Shown piece after piece: positions 26,378 through 35,974 of a stretch of 64,000 nt of DNA. The notes beneath the pieces are model-generated. The model made no database searches. It was given only the letters and a program-made list of their open reading frames with translations, and was not told where the DNA came from. The number at the start of each line of letters is the position of its first letter. The first letter of the stretch is position 1. The translations under genes were made by a program, and so were the position numbers. The stretch spans positions 517,114-581,113 of the forward strand of contig JAMLGM010000001.1 in NCBI GenBank assembly GCA_023957975.1, in the 5' to 3' direction. This stretch comes from Microthrixaceae bacterium. Lineage in GTDB: Bacteria; Actinomycetota; Acidimicrobiia; Acidimicrobiales; Microtrichaceae.

Positions 26378-27195
26378 GCGCGCTCTCGGTGGCGGCAGGG
26401 GCCGTAGTGTCCGACGATTTCTCCCATGAAGCGAAATGCACGGTCGGGCCGTACGCTTTCATTGGGCCTGGCTGCGTCGCTGGCGCCGGGGTGCAGATCG
26501 AGGCGCGGGCTACCGTGATGGCTCCGGACTCTACGCCCGACGGTGGGCGGCGGCGGTTGGTTGTTGAGCCCGATGTCATCGTTGGCGCAGGCGCTGTCGT
26601 TTGCGGAGCTGAGGTTATAGGGCGGGGCGCTCGGATTGAGCCGGGTGCCGTCGTCACGTCCGATGTTCCGCCATACGCGGTGGTTGCCGGCAATCCGGCG
26701 TATGTGACGGGGTACGTTTCGCCGCCGGCTGGCACCACCCGCGGTCGGCCAGTGGAAATGGTGCACGCGCCTAGCGGAGTGGGCACTGTCGCTTTGCCGA
26801 GCGGTGCCTCACTGATCCGCTTCCCGGAGGTCGCGGACTTACGTGGCCTGCTCACCTTTGCCGAAGTCGATGGACAGCTTCCGTTCCCGGTCAATCGGTT
26901 CTTTCTCGTACACGGAGTTCCGTCGCAGGAGCTACGTGGCGAACACGCCCACCGACATCTCCATCAACTCTTGATCGCTGTGGCTGGTGCAGTGTCGGTT
27001 CTGACCGATAACGGGTCCGAACGTGAGGAAGTTCGCCTTGACGATCCGACGGTCGGTGTACACATCCCGCCGATGGTGTGGGGCGTGCAATTCCGACACA
27101 CCGCCGACGCTGTACTGATGGTGCTGGCTTCAGATCGTTACGAGGCAGATGATTACATCCGCGACTACGGCGAGTTCCTCAGTGAGGTGTTGTGA
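26374..27195 (+). CDS. WxcM-like bifunctional acyltransferase / sugar 3,4-ketoisomerase
   Basis: The 273-residue fusion has two domains. Residues to about 120 are hexapeptide repeats ending DVPPYAVVAGNPAYVTGYV. The rest is a FdtA/QdtA-type cupin: LIRFPEVADLRGLLTFAEVDGQLPF, NRFFLVHGVPSQELRGEHAHRHLHQLLIAVAGAVSVLTDNG and IPPMVWGVQFRHTADAVLMVLASDRYEADDYIRDYGEFL. WxcM has this same order. The cupin isomerises dTDP-4-keto-6-deoxyglucose to the 3-keto sugar; the helix domain acylates the later amino sugar. TTG 26374 is chosen because it overlaps the previous stop and has GGAGGG upstream. Confidence 0.85.
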   Translation: MSALSVAAGAVVSDDFSHEAKCTVGPYAFIGPGCVAGAGVQIEARATVMAPDSTPDGGRRRLVVEPDVIVGAGAVVCGAEVIGRGARIEPGAVVTSDVPPYAVVAGNPAYVTGYVSPPAGTTRGRPVEMVHAPSGVGTVALPSGASLIRFPEVADLRGLLTFAEVDGQLPFPVNRFFLVHGVPSQELRGEHAHRHLHQLLIAVAGAVSVLTDNGSEREEVRLDDPTVGVHIPPMVWGVQFRHTADAVLMVLASDRYEADDYIRDYGEFLSEVL

Positions 27196-28304
27196 CGATT
27201 CCTACGGTTCCATTCCTTGACGTTGGGGCGACCTACACATCGCTCAGCAGCGAGTTCGATGCCGCATATCGGCGGGTGATGGCAAGCGGGTGGTACTTGC
27301 TCGGGCCTGAACTGGAGGCGTTCGAAGCGGATTTTGCTCGATACTCAGGTGCTGTCGCTTGCGCTGGGGTCGGGTCGGGCCTGGATGCTCTGGTCCTGTC
27401 TCTTCGCGTGTTAGAGGTGGGCCGAGGTGACGAGGTGATCGTGCCGTCGAACACCTATATCGCCACATGGTTAGCCGTTTCGGCGGTAGGGGCAACCGTG
27501 GTCCCCGTGGAGCCTGATGAGCACACGTTCAATCTGACCGCCGAGGCGGTGGGAGACGCCATCACGTCTCGCACGGCAGCTATCTTGCCAGTTCACTTGT
27601 ATGGATGTCCGGCCGATGTCGTCGGTATTGATGGTGTTGCTCGTCGCCACGGAATCCCGGTAGTTTATGACGGGGCACAATCCCACGGCGCAACCGTCGG
27701 GGGGCGGCCCGTGGGAGCGTTCGGCGACCTTACAGCCTGGAGTTTCTATCCCGGGAAGAACCTCGGAGCGTTCTCTGACGGTGGCGCGGTCACCGGACGC
27801 GACCCGTCACTCGTTGCAAGGATCCGGCGACTTCGGAATTACGGGTCGGACGTGAAGTACGTCAACCAGGAGCGAGGAATCAACAGTCGTCTTGACGAAT
27901 TTCAGGCAGCCGCCCTGACCCTGAAGCTTCGGCATCTCGACGACTGGAACGGCCGGCGGGCCAGCCAGGCGAGTCTCTACATGGAGGGGCTCGGCGGCCT
28001 AGACCTGCAACTTCCCAACGTCGCAAGCAACCTTGCGTCGGCTTGGCACCTTTATGTCGTACGTCATGGCGACCGTGATCAGCTTCAGGCAGCGTTGGCT
28101 GAGCGAAAGATTTCCACCCTCATCCACTACCCGATCCCTCCTCACAGCCAACGAGCGTACGAAGACCTGTCAATGGGTCCGCTGCCCGTGGCGGAACGGT
28201 TGGCTAACGAAGTGCTCAGCCTCCCGATTGGACCGCACTTGTCGCCGGAGCAGCATGAGCGCGTGGTTGAGGTGCTCAATCAACTTGTTGAGGAGCGGAG
28301 GTAA
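27192..28304 (+). CDS. DegT/DnrJ/EryC1/StrS-family sugar aminotransferase (FdtB-like)
   Basis: The 370-residue PLP enzyme shows the family signatures PFLDVGATYTSLSSEFDAAYRRVM, GVGSGLDALVLSLR, DEVIVPSNTYIATWLAVSAVGA and the Schiff-base region TAWSFYPGKNLGAFSDGGAV with the catalytic Lys. RLDEFQAAAL is the usual subunit motif. Next to a ketoisomerase it should aminate the 3-keto sugar to a 3-amino-3,6-dideoxyhexose. GTG 27192 overlaps the previous TGA. Confidence 0.9.
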   Translation: MTIPTVPFLDVGATYTSLSSEFDAAYRRVMASGWYLLGPELEAFEADFARYSGAVACAGVGSGLDALVLSLRVLEVGRGDEVIVPSNTYIATWLAVSAVGATVVPVEPDEHTFNLTAEAVGDAITSRTAAILPVHLYGCPADVVGIDGVARRHGIPVVYDGAQSHGATVGGRPVGAFGDLTAWSFYPGKNLGAFSDGGAVTGRDPSLVARIRRLRNYGSDVKYVNQERGINSRLDEFQAAALTLKLRHLDDWNGRRASQASLYMEGLGGLDLQLPNVASNLASAWHLYVVRHGDRDQLQAALAERKISTLIHYPIPPHSQRAYEDLSMGPLPVAERLANEVLSLPIGPHLSPEQHERVVEVLNQLVEERR

Positions 28305-29272
28305 TGCCGCGCGCCACAATTGCATTGCTTAATTGGAATGGCGGCGATTTCGTTCGTCCATGTGTCGAAAGCATTCTGCGACAGAACGAGCAAGACTTTG
28401 AGGTCGTGGTTGTCGACAATCACTCTGAAGATGGTTCAGTTGACGTCATTGAAACGCTACTCAGTGATTCTATGGTGCGTCATGAGGTCGTGCGTCTCGA
28501 CGAGAACCGAGGAATCTGCGGTGGACTTCAGGTGGCACTGAAACGAGCGGGCGGGAAGTACTTCTTCCCGTTCGCTTCGGATGATGAAATGCTGTGGGAC
28601 CGCGTGCAACGACAGTGTGATCAACTGGACGGTGCGGGGCCGTCTACGCATATTGCTGCTGGCGCGGTTGCACTGATTGGCCCAGACGGAACACCCATCA
28701 GGAATCGGATTGGACGGCCAATGACCCTCCGGCCTCCGCGCTACGACCGCATGGACCGTCTCGCAAAGGCGTGGAAGGTGCCACCAGCGCCTGGCATGGC
28801 ATTTCGAACAGACGGTTTGCGTTCGATTGGCGGTTATGACTCGTCAGCACCGGTCGAGGACATCGACACCTTCATGCGGCTTGTTCTCCTCGGGGGAAGC
28901 GAGGTCGTGGCAACTTGTGAGGTCGTATCGCGGTACCGTCGTCATGCATCGAATAGTTCTCGCGACAGCGAACTTACCGGGAATGGTCTTGAGCACACGT
29001 TGCGGACGTTATTTGAATCAGGTGTTGATTTTGGAGATGCCGGAGCGGGATGGATCGAGTACTTGGACGCTCGGAGCAGGGGGTACAAGTCGCCATGGGG
29101 GCACCTGTTGGGAGCCCTCGCTACATCGCCGCTGGAACGCTCCGAAATACGTACAGCGGGCAGGGATGTTATGAAGAGTTCGATGTCCACTGGCCGACGC
29201 CTTAAGGCAGGCATTGCCTACGTGGCACCGACTATAGCAGCGCGTTGGGTTCGTCGCCAGAACCCCAAATAG
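28304..29272 (+). CDS. GT2-family glycosyltransferase
   Basis: GT-A fold protein of 322 residues: ATIALLNWNGGDFVRPCVESIL, VVVVDNHSEDGSVDVI, LDENRGICGGLQVALKRAGG and the metal-binding FFPFASDDEMLWD. Residues 240-320 form a helical tail with no membrane segment. It should transfer a sugar, perhaps the 3-acylamino sugar made by the upstream genes, to a lipid-linked intermediate. TAATG overlap with the aminotransferase places it in the same operon. Confidence 0.88.
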   Translation: MPRATIALLNWNGGDFVRPCVESILRQNEQDFEVVVVDNHSEDGSVDVIETLLSDSMVRHEVVRLDENRGICGGLQVALKRAGGKYFFPFASDDEMLWDRVQRQCDQLDGAGPSTHIAAGAVALIGPDGTPIRNRIGRPMTLRPPRYDRMDRLAKAWKVPPAPGMAFRTDGLRSIGGYDSSAPVEDIDTFMRLVLLGGSEVVATCEVVSRYRRHASNSSRDSELTGNGLEHTLRTLFESGVDFGDAGAGWIEYLDARSRGYKSPWGHLLGALATSPLERSEIRTAGRDVMKSSMSTGRRLKAGIAYVAPTIAARWVRRQNPK

Positions 29273-29362
29273 TTGCCACGCCGTGGCAGGCGCAAGACAC
29301 TACCGCATGCCTCATAGCTATGCTCGATTGGCGCGCTGGCTGGTTGATGGCGAGGAGATTCT

Positions 29363-31129
29363 ATGGTTACCGAAGCATCAGAATTCGCAAGTCCGTCGCT
29401 GGCCGTCGCCGTCCGATCGCTGTACGGACGCCGACTATGGATACTGCCGGCAATAGCAGCCTCAGCGATTGCCGGAGGCCTTGCTGAGGCCGGATTTCTG
29501 CTGATTATAACGAAGGTCGGACTAGCCGCGGCCGCGGGTGAACACGCTGTCGTGCTCGCTGGTCAGTCCCGGGTATCGTTAGAAGCAGCCGCATTCGCTG
29601 CAGGTCTGCTTGTGCTCGGAAGGATTGGCTTTGGTGTTCTGGGCGGCCGACTAAATGCTGCGAACACGGCGCGCACCGTGGCCCGAGTTCGACGCGACCT
29701 TAGCAGCGCCTATTTGCAGGCAACGTGGGGCACGCAACAGACCTCTGGGGTCGGTCAACTTCAGGATCTTCTCACCACCTTTACGGGACAAATCGGCGCG
29801 CTTCTCAACGCAATAAGTAGCAGCGTGGTTTCGATATTCAACCTGAGCGCGATGTTATTGCTTTCGGTTGCAGTCGAGCCAGCGGCATCGATTGGCATCA
29901 TCGTACTGGTAGGGTTGCTAGCGTTGTTGCTTCGCCCGATCCGCGGCGTGGTTTGGCGTCGAGCGGCGCGTGCGGCCGCACTCAACCTGTCGTTCGCAAG
30001 CTCTCTTAGTGAGATCTCCGATCTTGGCATGGAATACCACGTCTTCCACGTCCAGGCGGCGGTCGAGGAGCAGGTCGGGAACCTCATATCGATGAGTGAG
30101 GAAACAGACGAACGGCTTCTGTTTGCGCAGTCGCTGACTCCGACAATTTATACCGGCTTGGCGTACGTAGCGGTACTTATCGGTCTCGGAGGTGTAATCC
30201 TCTACGGTGGCAACGATATGAGTTCCGTCGGCGCGGTTATGCTCGTGATGCTTCGGTCCCTCAGCTATGGACAAGGACTCCAGATCGCGTCAAGTGCGGT
30301 GCAGGCGGCGCTGCCATTTCACGCGATGCTTGACCGACGACTTGCTGAATTCCGGGCAGCAGTCCGGGTCGATGACGGGTTGTCTGTCGGTGATGTCGGT
30401 CAGATTGAGTTTGACGACGTGGCTTTCGAATATGAACCTGGCACACCGGTTCTCCGCGACCTGGCTTTTTCGCTCGGGCCCCAAGAGGTCGTGGGAATTA
30501 TGGGACCTTCCGGCGGTGGAAAGTCGACGCTGGTCCAGTTAATGCTGGGATTGCGCGAGCCAACACGCGGCCGGGTGCTGCTTGGTGGCGTTGAGGTGGG
30601 AGCGCTTGATCGCTCGCAATTGGCCAGGAAGGTGACGTTTGTCCCGCAAGATGCACATCTATTCAACGGAACTGTTGAAGACAACATTCGGTTTATGCGT
30701 TCCCACATTACGCGAGAGGCGATTGTTGAGGCGTGCCGGTCGGCGAATTTGTGGGCGGACGTTGAAGGATTCGCCGAGGGGCTTGATCGGTGGGTAGGTG
30801 ACCGCGGGGACCACTTGAGTGGAGGCCAGAAGCAGCGTCTAACAATTGCTCGTGCATTAGTTGAGCGGCCCGACGTAATCATTCTTGACGAACCAACGAG
30901 CGCCCTGGATGTTCAGAGCGAACAACTTATTCGCGATACGCTAACAAAGCTCTCGGATACGATGTCGGTGATTATTATCGCTCACCGCTTATCAACACTT
31001 GAGTTCTGTGACCGGATTATGGTCGTGCAATCCGGGCGTGTCGTTGCATTGGACACTGCGGACGCCCTGGAGCGAGACAATGACTTCTTTCGTGAAGCTC
31101 TCGCTATTGCTGGCATGCGATCCAGCTGA
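29363..31129 (+). CDS. ABC exporter (fused membrane and ATPase domains), glycan-type
   Basis: The 588-residue half-transporter has about six N-terminal membrane helices (for example LWILPAIAASAIAGGLAEAGFLLI, SIGIIVLVGLLALLL, TGLAYVAVLIGLGGVILYG) and a C-terminal ATPase: GPSGGGKSTLVQLMLGL, Q-loop VPQDAHLFNGTVEDNIRF, LSGGQKQRLTIARAL and VIILDEPTSALD, with AHRLST as the H-loop. It resembles lipid/oligosaccharide exporters (MsbA/PglK type). Given the neighbours it may flip the lipid-linked repeat unit. GAGGAG lies 7 nt before ATG 29363. Confidence 0.88.
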   Translation: MVTEASEFASPSLAVAVRSLYGRRLWILPAIAASAIAGGLAEAGFLLIITKVGLAAAAGEHAVVLAGQSRVSLEAAAFAAGLLVLGRIGFGVLGGRLNAANTARTVARVRRDLSSAYLQATWGTQQTSGVGQLQDLLTTFTGQIGALLNAISSSVVSIFNLSAMLLLSVAVEPAASIGIIVLVGLLALLLRPIRGVVWRRAARAAALNLSFASSLSEISDLGMEYHVFHVQAAVEEQVGNLISMSEETDERLLFAQSLTPTIYTGLAYVAVLIGLGGVILYGGNDMSSVGAVMLVMLRSLSYGQGLQIASSAVQAALPFHAMLDRRLAEFRAAVRVDDGLSVGDVGQIEFDDVAFEYEPGTPVLRDLAFSLGPQEVVGIMGPSGGGKSTLVQLMLGLREPTRGRVLLGGVEVGALDRSQLARKVTFVPQDAHLFNGTVEDNIRFMRSHITREAIVEACRSANLWADVEGFAEGLDRWVGDRGDHLSGGQKQRLTIARALVERPDVIILDEPTSALDVQSEQLIRDTLTKLSDTMSVIIIAHRLSTLEFCDRIMVVQSGRVVALDTADALERDNDFFREALAIAGMRSS

Positions 31130-31165
31130 CCTGGTATCTTTCAATTCGAATCGATTCTGCGGGTT

Positions 31166-32743
31166 CTACGATCCAGAACCGTAATAGTCGTAATAATAAG
31201 CCTGCTGATTGCCAGCCGTTCTGCTCGCGACAAAGACGACGCCGAGTACTGGGCGGTCATGCCGGTTGATTGTGTCCAGAGATTCAAGCAAGCCACGTTG
31301 GGTCGTTTGGCCAGCGCGTACGGCCATGATGACGTAGTCGACCACTGGCAGGAGATCGGTTGTGTCGTTCGCGACCTTCAGTGGGCTTGAGTCGACGATG
31401 ACGGTAGCGCCGCGTCGAGAGGCTTCGGTGCAAACATCACGCGCCGCGCCAAGGAGCGAGGCCGTCTCGCGGGTTGGCGGGCCCGCAGCCGCCACGTACA
31501 AGTTGGGCTGGTGTGGCGACTGGATGACGACCTCGTCGATGCTCAGCCGGTCTTCGTCCATGCGGGCCAAGTCATGCAATGACGCTGTCGACTGAATTCC
31601 GAGTAGTTGGCTCAGGGTCGGCTTGCGGAAGTCTCCACCGACGACGACGGTCAGCGTGCCTGTTTCGACGAGCGCTTGTGCGAGGAGCGCCGAGGTCGTC
31701 GATTTTCCTTCAGCGGGGGCTGGAGAGGTTACCAGAAACACTGCGGGTTCTTGCTTCCCGGCGTCGCGCGCGGTGGCCTGTGCAAACAACACCGCAGATC
31801 GAATGGCCCGATATTGCTCGGCCCAGGGGCCCTCGAGATGCACTCGCCCGTCGCCATCGATCGGCTGCTTTGTTGGCGGCAGGTATCCCACCTCGGCGAG
31901 GATCGGTAGCGCCACGAGGTCGGCAAGCTCATCGCGGATGTCGATTCGGGGGTTCGTTCGTTCGATCGTCAGCGTGATTACACCGCCGAGCAGCAGTCCG
32001 ATCATCCCGAGAAGCGCCGCCCGGACTGGTGCGGATGCAGGGACCGCAAGAAGTCCGCCAGCGGCGAGGCTTGGCGGCTCAAGTCCGAGTGACTCGTACG
32101 GTGCGCTTCGTTCCAGTTGGCGCTCGAGGTCTCGAATCTGCGACTCACTTTGTTCGATGTTTGAAACGAGCTCGCTACGTTGTTGGAGCAGCGCGGCCTC
32201 GATTTCACCGAGCTGGCTCGGGTTGAACCCTGAGAGTTGCGCGATACTGGGGTTTCTCTCGTCGAACGCGGCAAGCGCGTCCGTTGCTCCTGCGAGATCG
32301 GTTTCGTTGTCCGAGAGTTGCTGTCGTAAGTCCGACTGTGCAGTCGCGCTTGCCATGTTCATGAATGCGTCGGTGAACGCAACGACAAGGGCCTCAGCTT
32401 CCTTCGGGTCCTCGCTTGTTGACGCGATTCGAATTGAACTGCTCTTGTCATCGAAGGTCGCTTCGATTCGTTTCGCGAGTGAGGTCGCGTCGTCAGGGCG
32501 GCCGAGAGCTTCGGCTGCCATGGTCGGCACCTCTCCGCGCGTGACACGCAAGACATCTTGGGGGAGAGGCACGCCGTAACCGCTGGAGTTTCGATTGGCG
32601 ACGAGAGTCTGAGCGACGGTGTACATGGGTACGACATCGCTGGAGGCCAACGCTCCGGAAAATGCCCCGATGACCAGCCCGAGAACGGTAGTCGCCACGA
32701 TGATCGGCCAACGGCGCGCCAGCACCGCTCGGAGCTTGTTCAC
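31166..32743 (-). CDS. Wzz-type chain-length protein fused to BY-kinase (CpsD-like)
   Basis: The 525-residue protein combines two parts. The Wzz part has TM1 (WPIIVATTVLGLVIGAFSGAL), a periplasm-equivalent coiled region and TM2 (ALLGMIGLLLGGVITLTI). The kinase part has Walker A TSPAPAEGKSTTSALLAQAL near residue 341-352, Walker A' VVVGGDFRKPTLSQLL and Walker B ATVIVDSSPLK. The C-terminus is a Tyr cluster (QQAYYYDYYGSGS), the autophosphorylation tail. It controls polymer length and export. GTG 32743 is the start. It converges on the ABC exporter with 36 bp between them. Confidence 0.88.
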   Translation of the reverse strand: MNKLRAVLARRWPIIVATTVLGLVIGAFSGALASSDVVPMYTVAQTLVANRNSSGYGVPLPQDVLRVTRGEVPTMAAEALGRPDDATSLAKRIEATFDDKSSSIRIASTSEDPKEAEALVVAFTDAFMNMASATAQSDLRQQLSDNETDLAGATDALAAFDERNPSIAQLSGFNPSQLGEIEAALLQQRSELVSNIEQSESQIRDLERQLERSAPYESLGLEPPSLAAGGLLAVPASAPVRAALLGMIGLLLGGVITLTIERTNPRIDIRDELADLVALPILAEVGYLPPTKQPIDGDGRVHLEGPWAEQYRAIRSAVLFAQATARDAGKQEPAVFLVTSPAPAEGKSTTSALLAQALVETGTLTVVVGGDFRKPTLSQLLGIQSTASLHDLARMDEDRLSIDEVVIQSPHQPNLYVAAAGPPTRETASLLGAARDVCTEASRRGATVIVDSSPLKVANDTTDLLPVVDYVIMAVRAGQTTQRGLLESLDTINRHDRPVLGVVFVASRTAGNQQAYYYDYYGSGS

Positions 32744-32909
32744 TATGGGTCGCCTCGGGGATTAGGGAAAGGGCTCGGGGAACGCTTCGACTGTAGTGGC
32801 ATCGTTCGCCAGCACAACAGCGCGCTACCGCGACAGCGGCCACCGTCAAGGTAGCCTAGTCAGGTTGAGGTCCTCGGCAGGTTGCCACGACCGATTCCCG
32901 GGTGGTTGC

Positions 32910-34037
32910 GTGCAGCGTGTCTTAGTCGTACTTCCGTCGCTGACTCCAGAAGCGGGCGCCGAGCAATCAACCGCGGCGACCCTCCCAGTTGTCATCGCTG
33001 AAGGCACTGACGCGCACGTGGCGGTCCTGACGTCAAGCGTCGGCCTGTTGGGCCAACTTGTGTTGGCCGGTGCAACCTTTCACGACCTGTCGGGGTTGAC
33101 TCTTGCGCAGCAGGTACAGGCGATTCGCCGTTTGGTGAAACAGGTATGTCCCGACATTGTGCACGCGGCGTTGTTTGACGCTGAGGTGCCCGCACACATG
33201 GCGGTGCTCGGAACGAGGGTGCCTTTGGTCGTGACGTGGGCAAATACGCCCGTGCGTTCGGCCGGCGAGGACACCGCGTCATGGAAGCTTCTCGCTGTTC
33301 ATGGGCTGCAGGTGTTGTTGGCGCATCTCCCCAAGGTGCGTTTTCACGCGGTGACATTGGGGGTGGCGACAACGCAGAGACGGTGGCTCGGCGTCCGGGC
33401 TTCACGGGTGCGGGTCGCAGAGCGTGGACGCAACGCCTCCGAATTTCCTCGCGTCGTCCCTGCACAACGCGCCGCTGCTCGGGAGCGGCTCGGCTTGTCC
33501 GTGACGGACCTGGTGATTCTCAATATTGGGCGTCAGGAACCGCAGAAGGGGCAGGTGGAACTGATTCGAGCGTTCGATGCGGTGTTGAAACGGTTGCCTT
33601 CGGCGAAGCTGCTGATTGCTGGTCGCCTCGGTCGGGCGTCGGAGCAGGTCAACAGAGCACGCGAGGCGTCCATCTGCCCAGACGCGGTTCACCTGTTGGG
33701 TCACCGCGACGACATCGTTGATCTTCTGCGAGCGTCGGACGCAGTCGTGTGCGCCTCGCATCGCGAAGGTGCGGCGGGCGCGCTCATTGAGGCGATGGCG
33801 GTTGGCGTACCCATCGTTTCGGTTCGCCTCGAGGGTCTGGACGGCATTCTGGAAGACGGGAAGAATGCTCGATTCGTCGGGCGGGACTGCCTGGGAACTG
33901 CGATCGTCGAGGCGTTGACCGACCGTGAGGGATCGGCGTTGCTCGCTGACCGCGCCCGGGTGTTGTTTGAGGAACGATTCACGATCCAGGGCGCCGCTCG
34001 GCAATTGCTGGAGATGTATCGATGGGCTGTTGCGTGA
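32910..34037 (+). CDS. GT4-type glycosyltransferase
   Basis: About 375 residues with a GT-B pattern: QRVLVVLPSLTPEAGAEQS at the N-terminus, VILNIGRQEPQKGQVELIRAF and AKLLIAGRLG at the interdomain region, HLLGHRDDIVDLLRASDAVVCASHREGAAGALIEAMAVGVPIVS for donor binding. GTG 32910 gives the normal family N-terminus; the open frame extends 38 codons further without similarity. It is followed by the Wzy-like gene after 46 bp and diverges from the Wzz/BY-kinase gene. Confidence 0.83.
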   Translation: MQRVLVVLPSLTPEAGAEQSTAATLPVVIAEGTDAHVAVLTSSVGLLGQLVLAGATFHDLSGLTLAQQVQAIRRLVKQVCPDIVHAALFDAEVPAHMAVLGTRVPLVVTWANTPVRSAGEDTASWKLLAVHGLQVLLAHLPKVRFHAVTLGVATTQRRWLGVRASRVRVAERGRNASEFPRVVPAQRAAARERLGLSVTDLVILNIGRQEPQKGQVELIRAFDAVLKRLPSAKLLIAGRLGRASEQVNRAREASICPDAVHLLGHRDDIVDLLRASDAVVCASHREGAAGALIEAMAVGVPIVSVRLEGLDGILEDGKNARFVGRDCLGTAIVEALTDREGSALLADRARVLFEERFTIQGAARQLLEMYRWAVA

Positions 34038-34083
34038 ATGCTCGCAGCGGCGTGATTCTGACGCGTGGCAAGGAGGACGGCTG

Positions 34084-35520
34084 ATGTCACGTCGGCGCGC
34101 CGGGGCCATCGGGTCGCCCGATCAGTTGAGTTCGACGGTAGGCCTCGTGCTCGCCGCATGCGTGCTGGCGGTGCTTGGTCTGAGTCTCGACCGCATCACT
34201 GATGACCAGTTGCGGGGAATCGTCACGTTCCTAGGGGTGCTTGTCATCGGTGTTCCGATCCTCGGAGTTGTCGCACGTCGAGAGCCCGAGTCGAAAGTCG
34301 CCGACCTGCTCGTCGTCGCGTTCATCACGAAGCTCGGGTTCTCACTCGTTCGCTACTTTGTCCTTGCCGTTGTCTACGGTGACAATGCGGACGCTGGGAA
34401 GTACTCGGAGTGGGCGACCCCGATCGTTGGTCTGTTTCGTCAGGGGATATTTTCGCTTCCTGAGGGCGGATTCACAGGACGCGATGCGGAGACGGAGCGA
34501 ATCGCCATTTTCCTGGCGTTTGTGTACCTCATCACCGGAGTCTCTCGATTCGCCGGAACCTTCGTGTTCACGTCTCTCTGTTTCGCCGGCCAGGTGCTCA
34601 TGTGGCGGGCTTTTCGACGGGCAGTGCCCAACGGGGACGACGTGCGGTACGGCTTGTTGGTGTTCTTCCTTCCGTCCATGCTGTTTTGGCCTTCATCCAT
34701 CGGCAAGGACGCGCTGATGGTTGGCTGCGTCGGCCTCGTCTCGTACGGCGCCGCCCAAGTATTGGGCGACCGAACGTCGGTGGGTGGGATAGCGGTGTTC
34801 GGGGCTGGAGTCGCAGGGTTGATGGCGATTCGTCCACACATGGGGCTGATCGCCATCGTGGCGTTGGCGGTGGGCGCAACAGCTGGTTCTATCGGCGGGA
34901 TCCGCAAGAAGGGCGCGTCAAAGTCGGCGATGGTGCGCCTCGCCGCGCTCGTCGTCCTTGTGGGGCTTGGGTCGGTCGGGGTTAGTCAGTTCGGCAAGCT
35001 ATTTGGATCGGATGACGGCGGGGAGGGAACGAGCATCACCTCGGCGTTGGACAAGACGAAGACCATGACCGGTACCGGTGGATCGGAGTATCAGCCGGTC
35101 GCCGTTTCCTCGCCCCTCGACCTGCCCGCCGCTGTTGTGACCGTACTCATACGTCCGTTCCCTTGGGAAGCGCGCAACGTCAACGGTTTGATCGCCGCAT
35201 CCGAAGGCGTCCTGTTCGTCGGGCTGGCAATCGCTGGACGTCGACGCCTGCTCGCATGGCTACAGGAACTCCCGAAGAACCCGTATCTCGTCTTTTGCGC
35301 AGTGTACGCGCTCGTGTTCATCGTGTTGTTCTCTTACATCGGGAACTTCGGAATCCTTGCGCGGCAACGCACACAGATGCTGCCACTCGTGCTCGTGGCA
35401 TTCGCGATGCACCCGAAGCCGAAGGTGTCCCGGCGGTCGCTGTTGCGGGAGCGGTCCGAGCGGCGTCAGGCGGAGAGCCAGGAACCGATGGACGCTCTGT
35501 CAGAACCGAACAACGTTTGA
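34084..35520 (+). CDS. polytopic membrane protein, probable glycan polymerase (Wzy-like)
   Basis: The 478-residue protein has roughly ten hydrophobic segments (for example VGLVLAACVLAVLGLSL, GIVTFLGVLVIGVPILGVVA, YGLLVFFLPSMLFWPSS, NPYLVFCAVYALVFIVLFSYI) and a soluble loop near 310-345. The PSSIGKDALMVGCVG segment resembles EpsG/Wzy-type proteins, but sequence alone is not decisive. Context makes a polysaccharide polymerase most likely. AAGGAGG lies 8 nt before ATG 34084. The C-terminal 40 residues are charged and cytoplasmic-looking. Confidence 0.7.
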   Translation: MSRRRAGAIGSPDQLSSTVGLVLAACVLAVLGLSLDRITDDQLRGIVTFLGVLVIGVPILGVVARREPESKVADLLVVAFITKLGFSLVRYFVLAVVYGDNADAGKYSEWATPIVGLFRQGIFSLPEGGFTGRDAETERIAIFLAFVYLITGVSRFAGTFVFTSLCFAGQVLMWRAFRRAVPNGDDVRYGLLVFFLPSMLFWPSSIGKDALMVGCVGLVSYGAAQVLGDRTSVGGIAVFGAGVAGLMAIRPHMGLIAIVALAVGATAGSIGGIRKKGASKSAMVRLAALVVLVGLGSVGVSQFGKLFGSDDGGEGTSITSALDKTKTMTGTGGSEYQPVAVSSPLDLPAAVVTVLIRPFPWEARNVNGLIAASEGVLFVGLAIAGRRRLLAWLQELPKNPYLVFCAVYALVFIVLFSYIGNFGILARQRTQMLPLVLVAFAMHPKPKVSRRSLLRERSERRQAESQEPMDALSEPNNV

Positions 35521-35660
35521 GTTGGTCTCGGCACGAAGCGTCGCAAACCGGCCTCAGCCACGCAATCAGAACACGTGCGATCGACGAAGACCGCTCCATG
35601 CCGCAGCGCTCGCCTGCAGCGCGGGCAGTCCCGCGTGTTCGCGCTGTCGGTTGTTGTCAT
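35466..35660 (-). CDS. possible small zinc-ribbon protein
   Basis: A 64-codon frame with RDCPRCRRALRHGAVFVDRTCSDCVAEAGLRRF, two CxxC pairs 17 residues apart, as in zinc ribbons. It overlaps the 3' end of the Wzy-like gene and no good ribosome site precedes ATG 35660, so it may be chance. Confidence 0.28.
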   Translation of the reverse strand: MTTTDSANTRDCPRCRRALRHGAVFVDRTCSDCVAEAGLRRFVPRPTQTLFGSDRASIGSWLSA

Positions 35661-35711
35661 CGGCTTGTTCGTGGAGGTCGTACGCCGGGTCGTCTGAGTG
35701 CCGCCCACCGC

Positions 35712-35860
35712 GGAGCCTGTCAATAGTTGGTTGCCGGATGTTTTGGTTACGGGTTGTGGGGTTGGTCGGTTTCGATGGTGGGCGGGTTGATCCACACTCG
35801 GGCGAGTTGGTGTGGTGGTGTGGGCTGGCCTTTCGCGAATCGTTCGGGGTGGGCTTGGTA
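35712..35860 (-). mobile_element. IS3 remnant (one end of the element at 60.0 kb)
   Basis: The stretch beginning CCTGTCAATAGTTGGTTGCC matches the left end of the IS3 element at 60011-60158 with few differences, including the 3' end of orfB. It stops abruptly where IS256 copy 1 begins. The remaining 1.4 kb of that IS3 copy is gone. Confidence 0.75.
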
Positions 35861-35974
35861 GACAGAGTCCCGTCAGGTGGTGGGATTTCGAGTGTGATGC
35901 TCGATGTGTGAGCGGCGGTTGCCGCTACCAACGTTGAGTTTGTCACACGAGCTCAACAGCGCCTGTCGGGGCGG

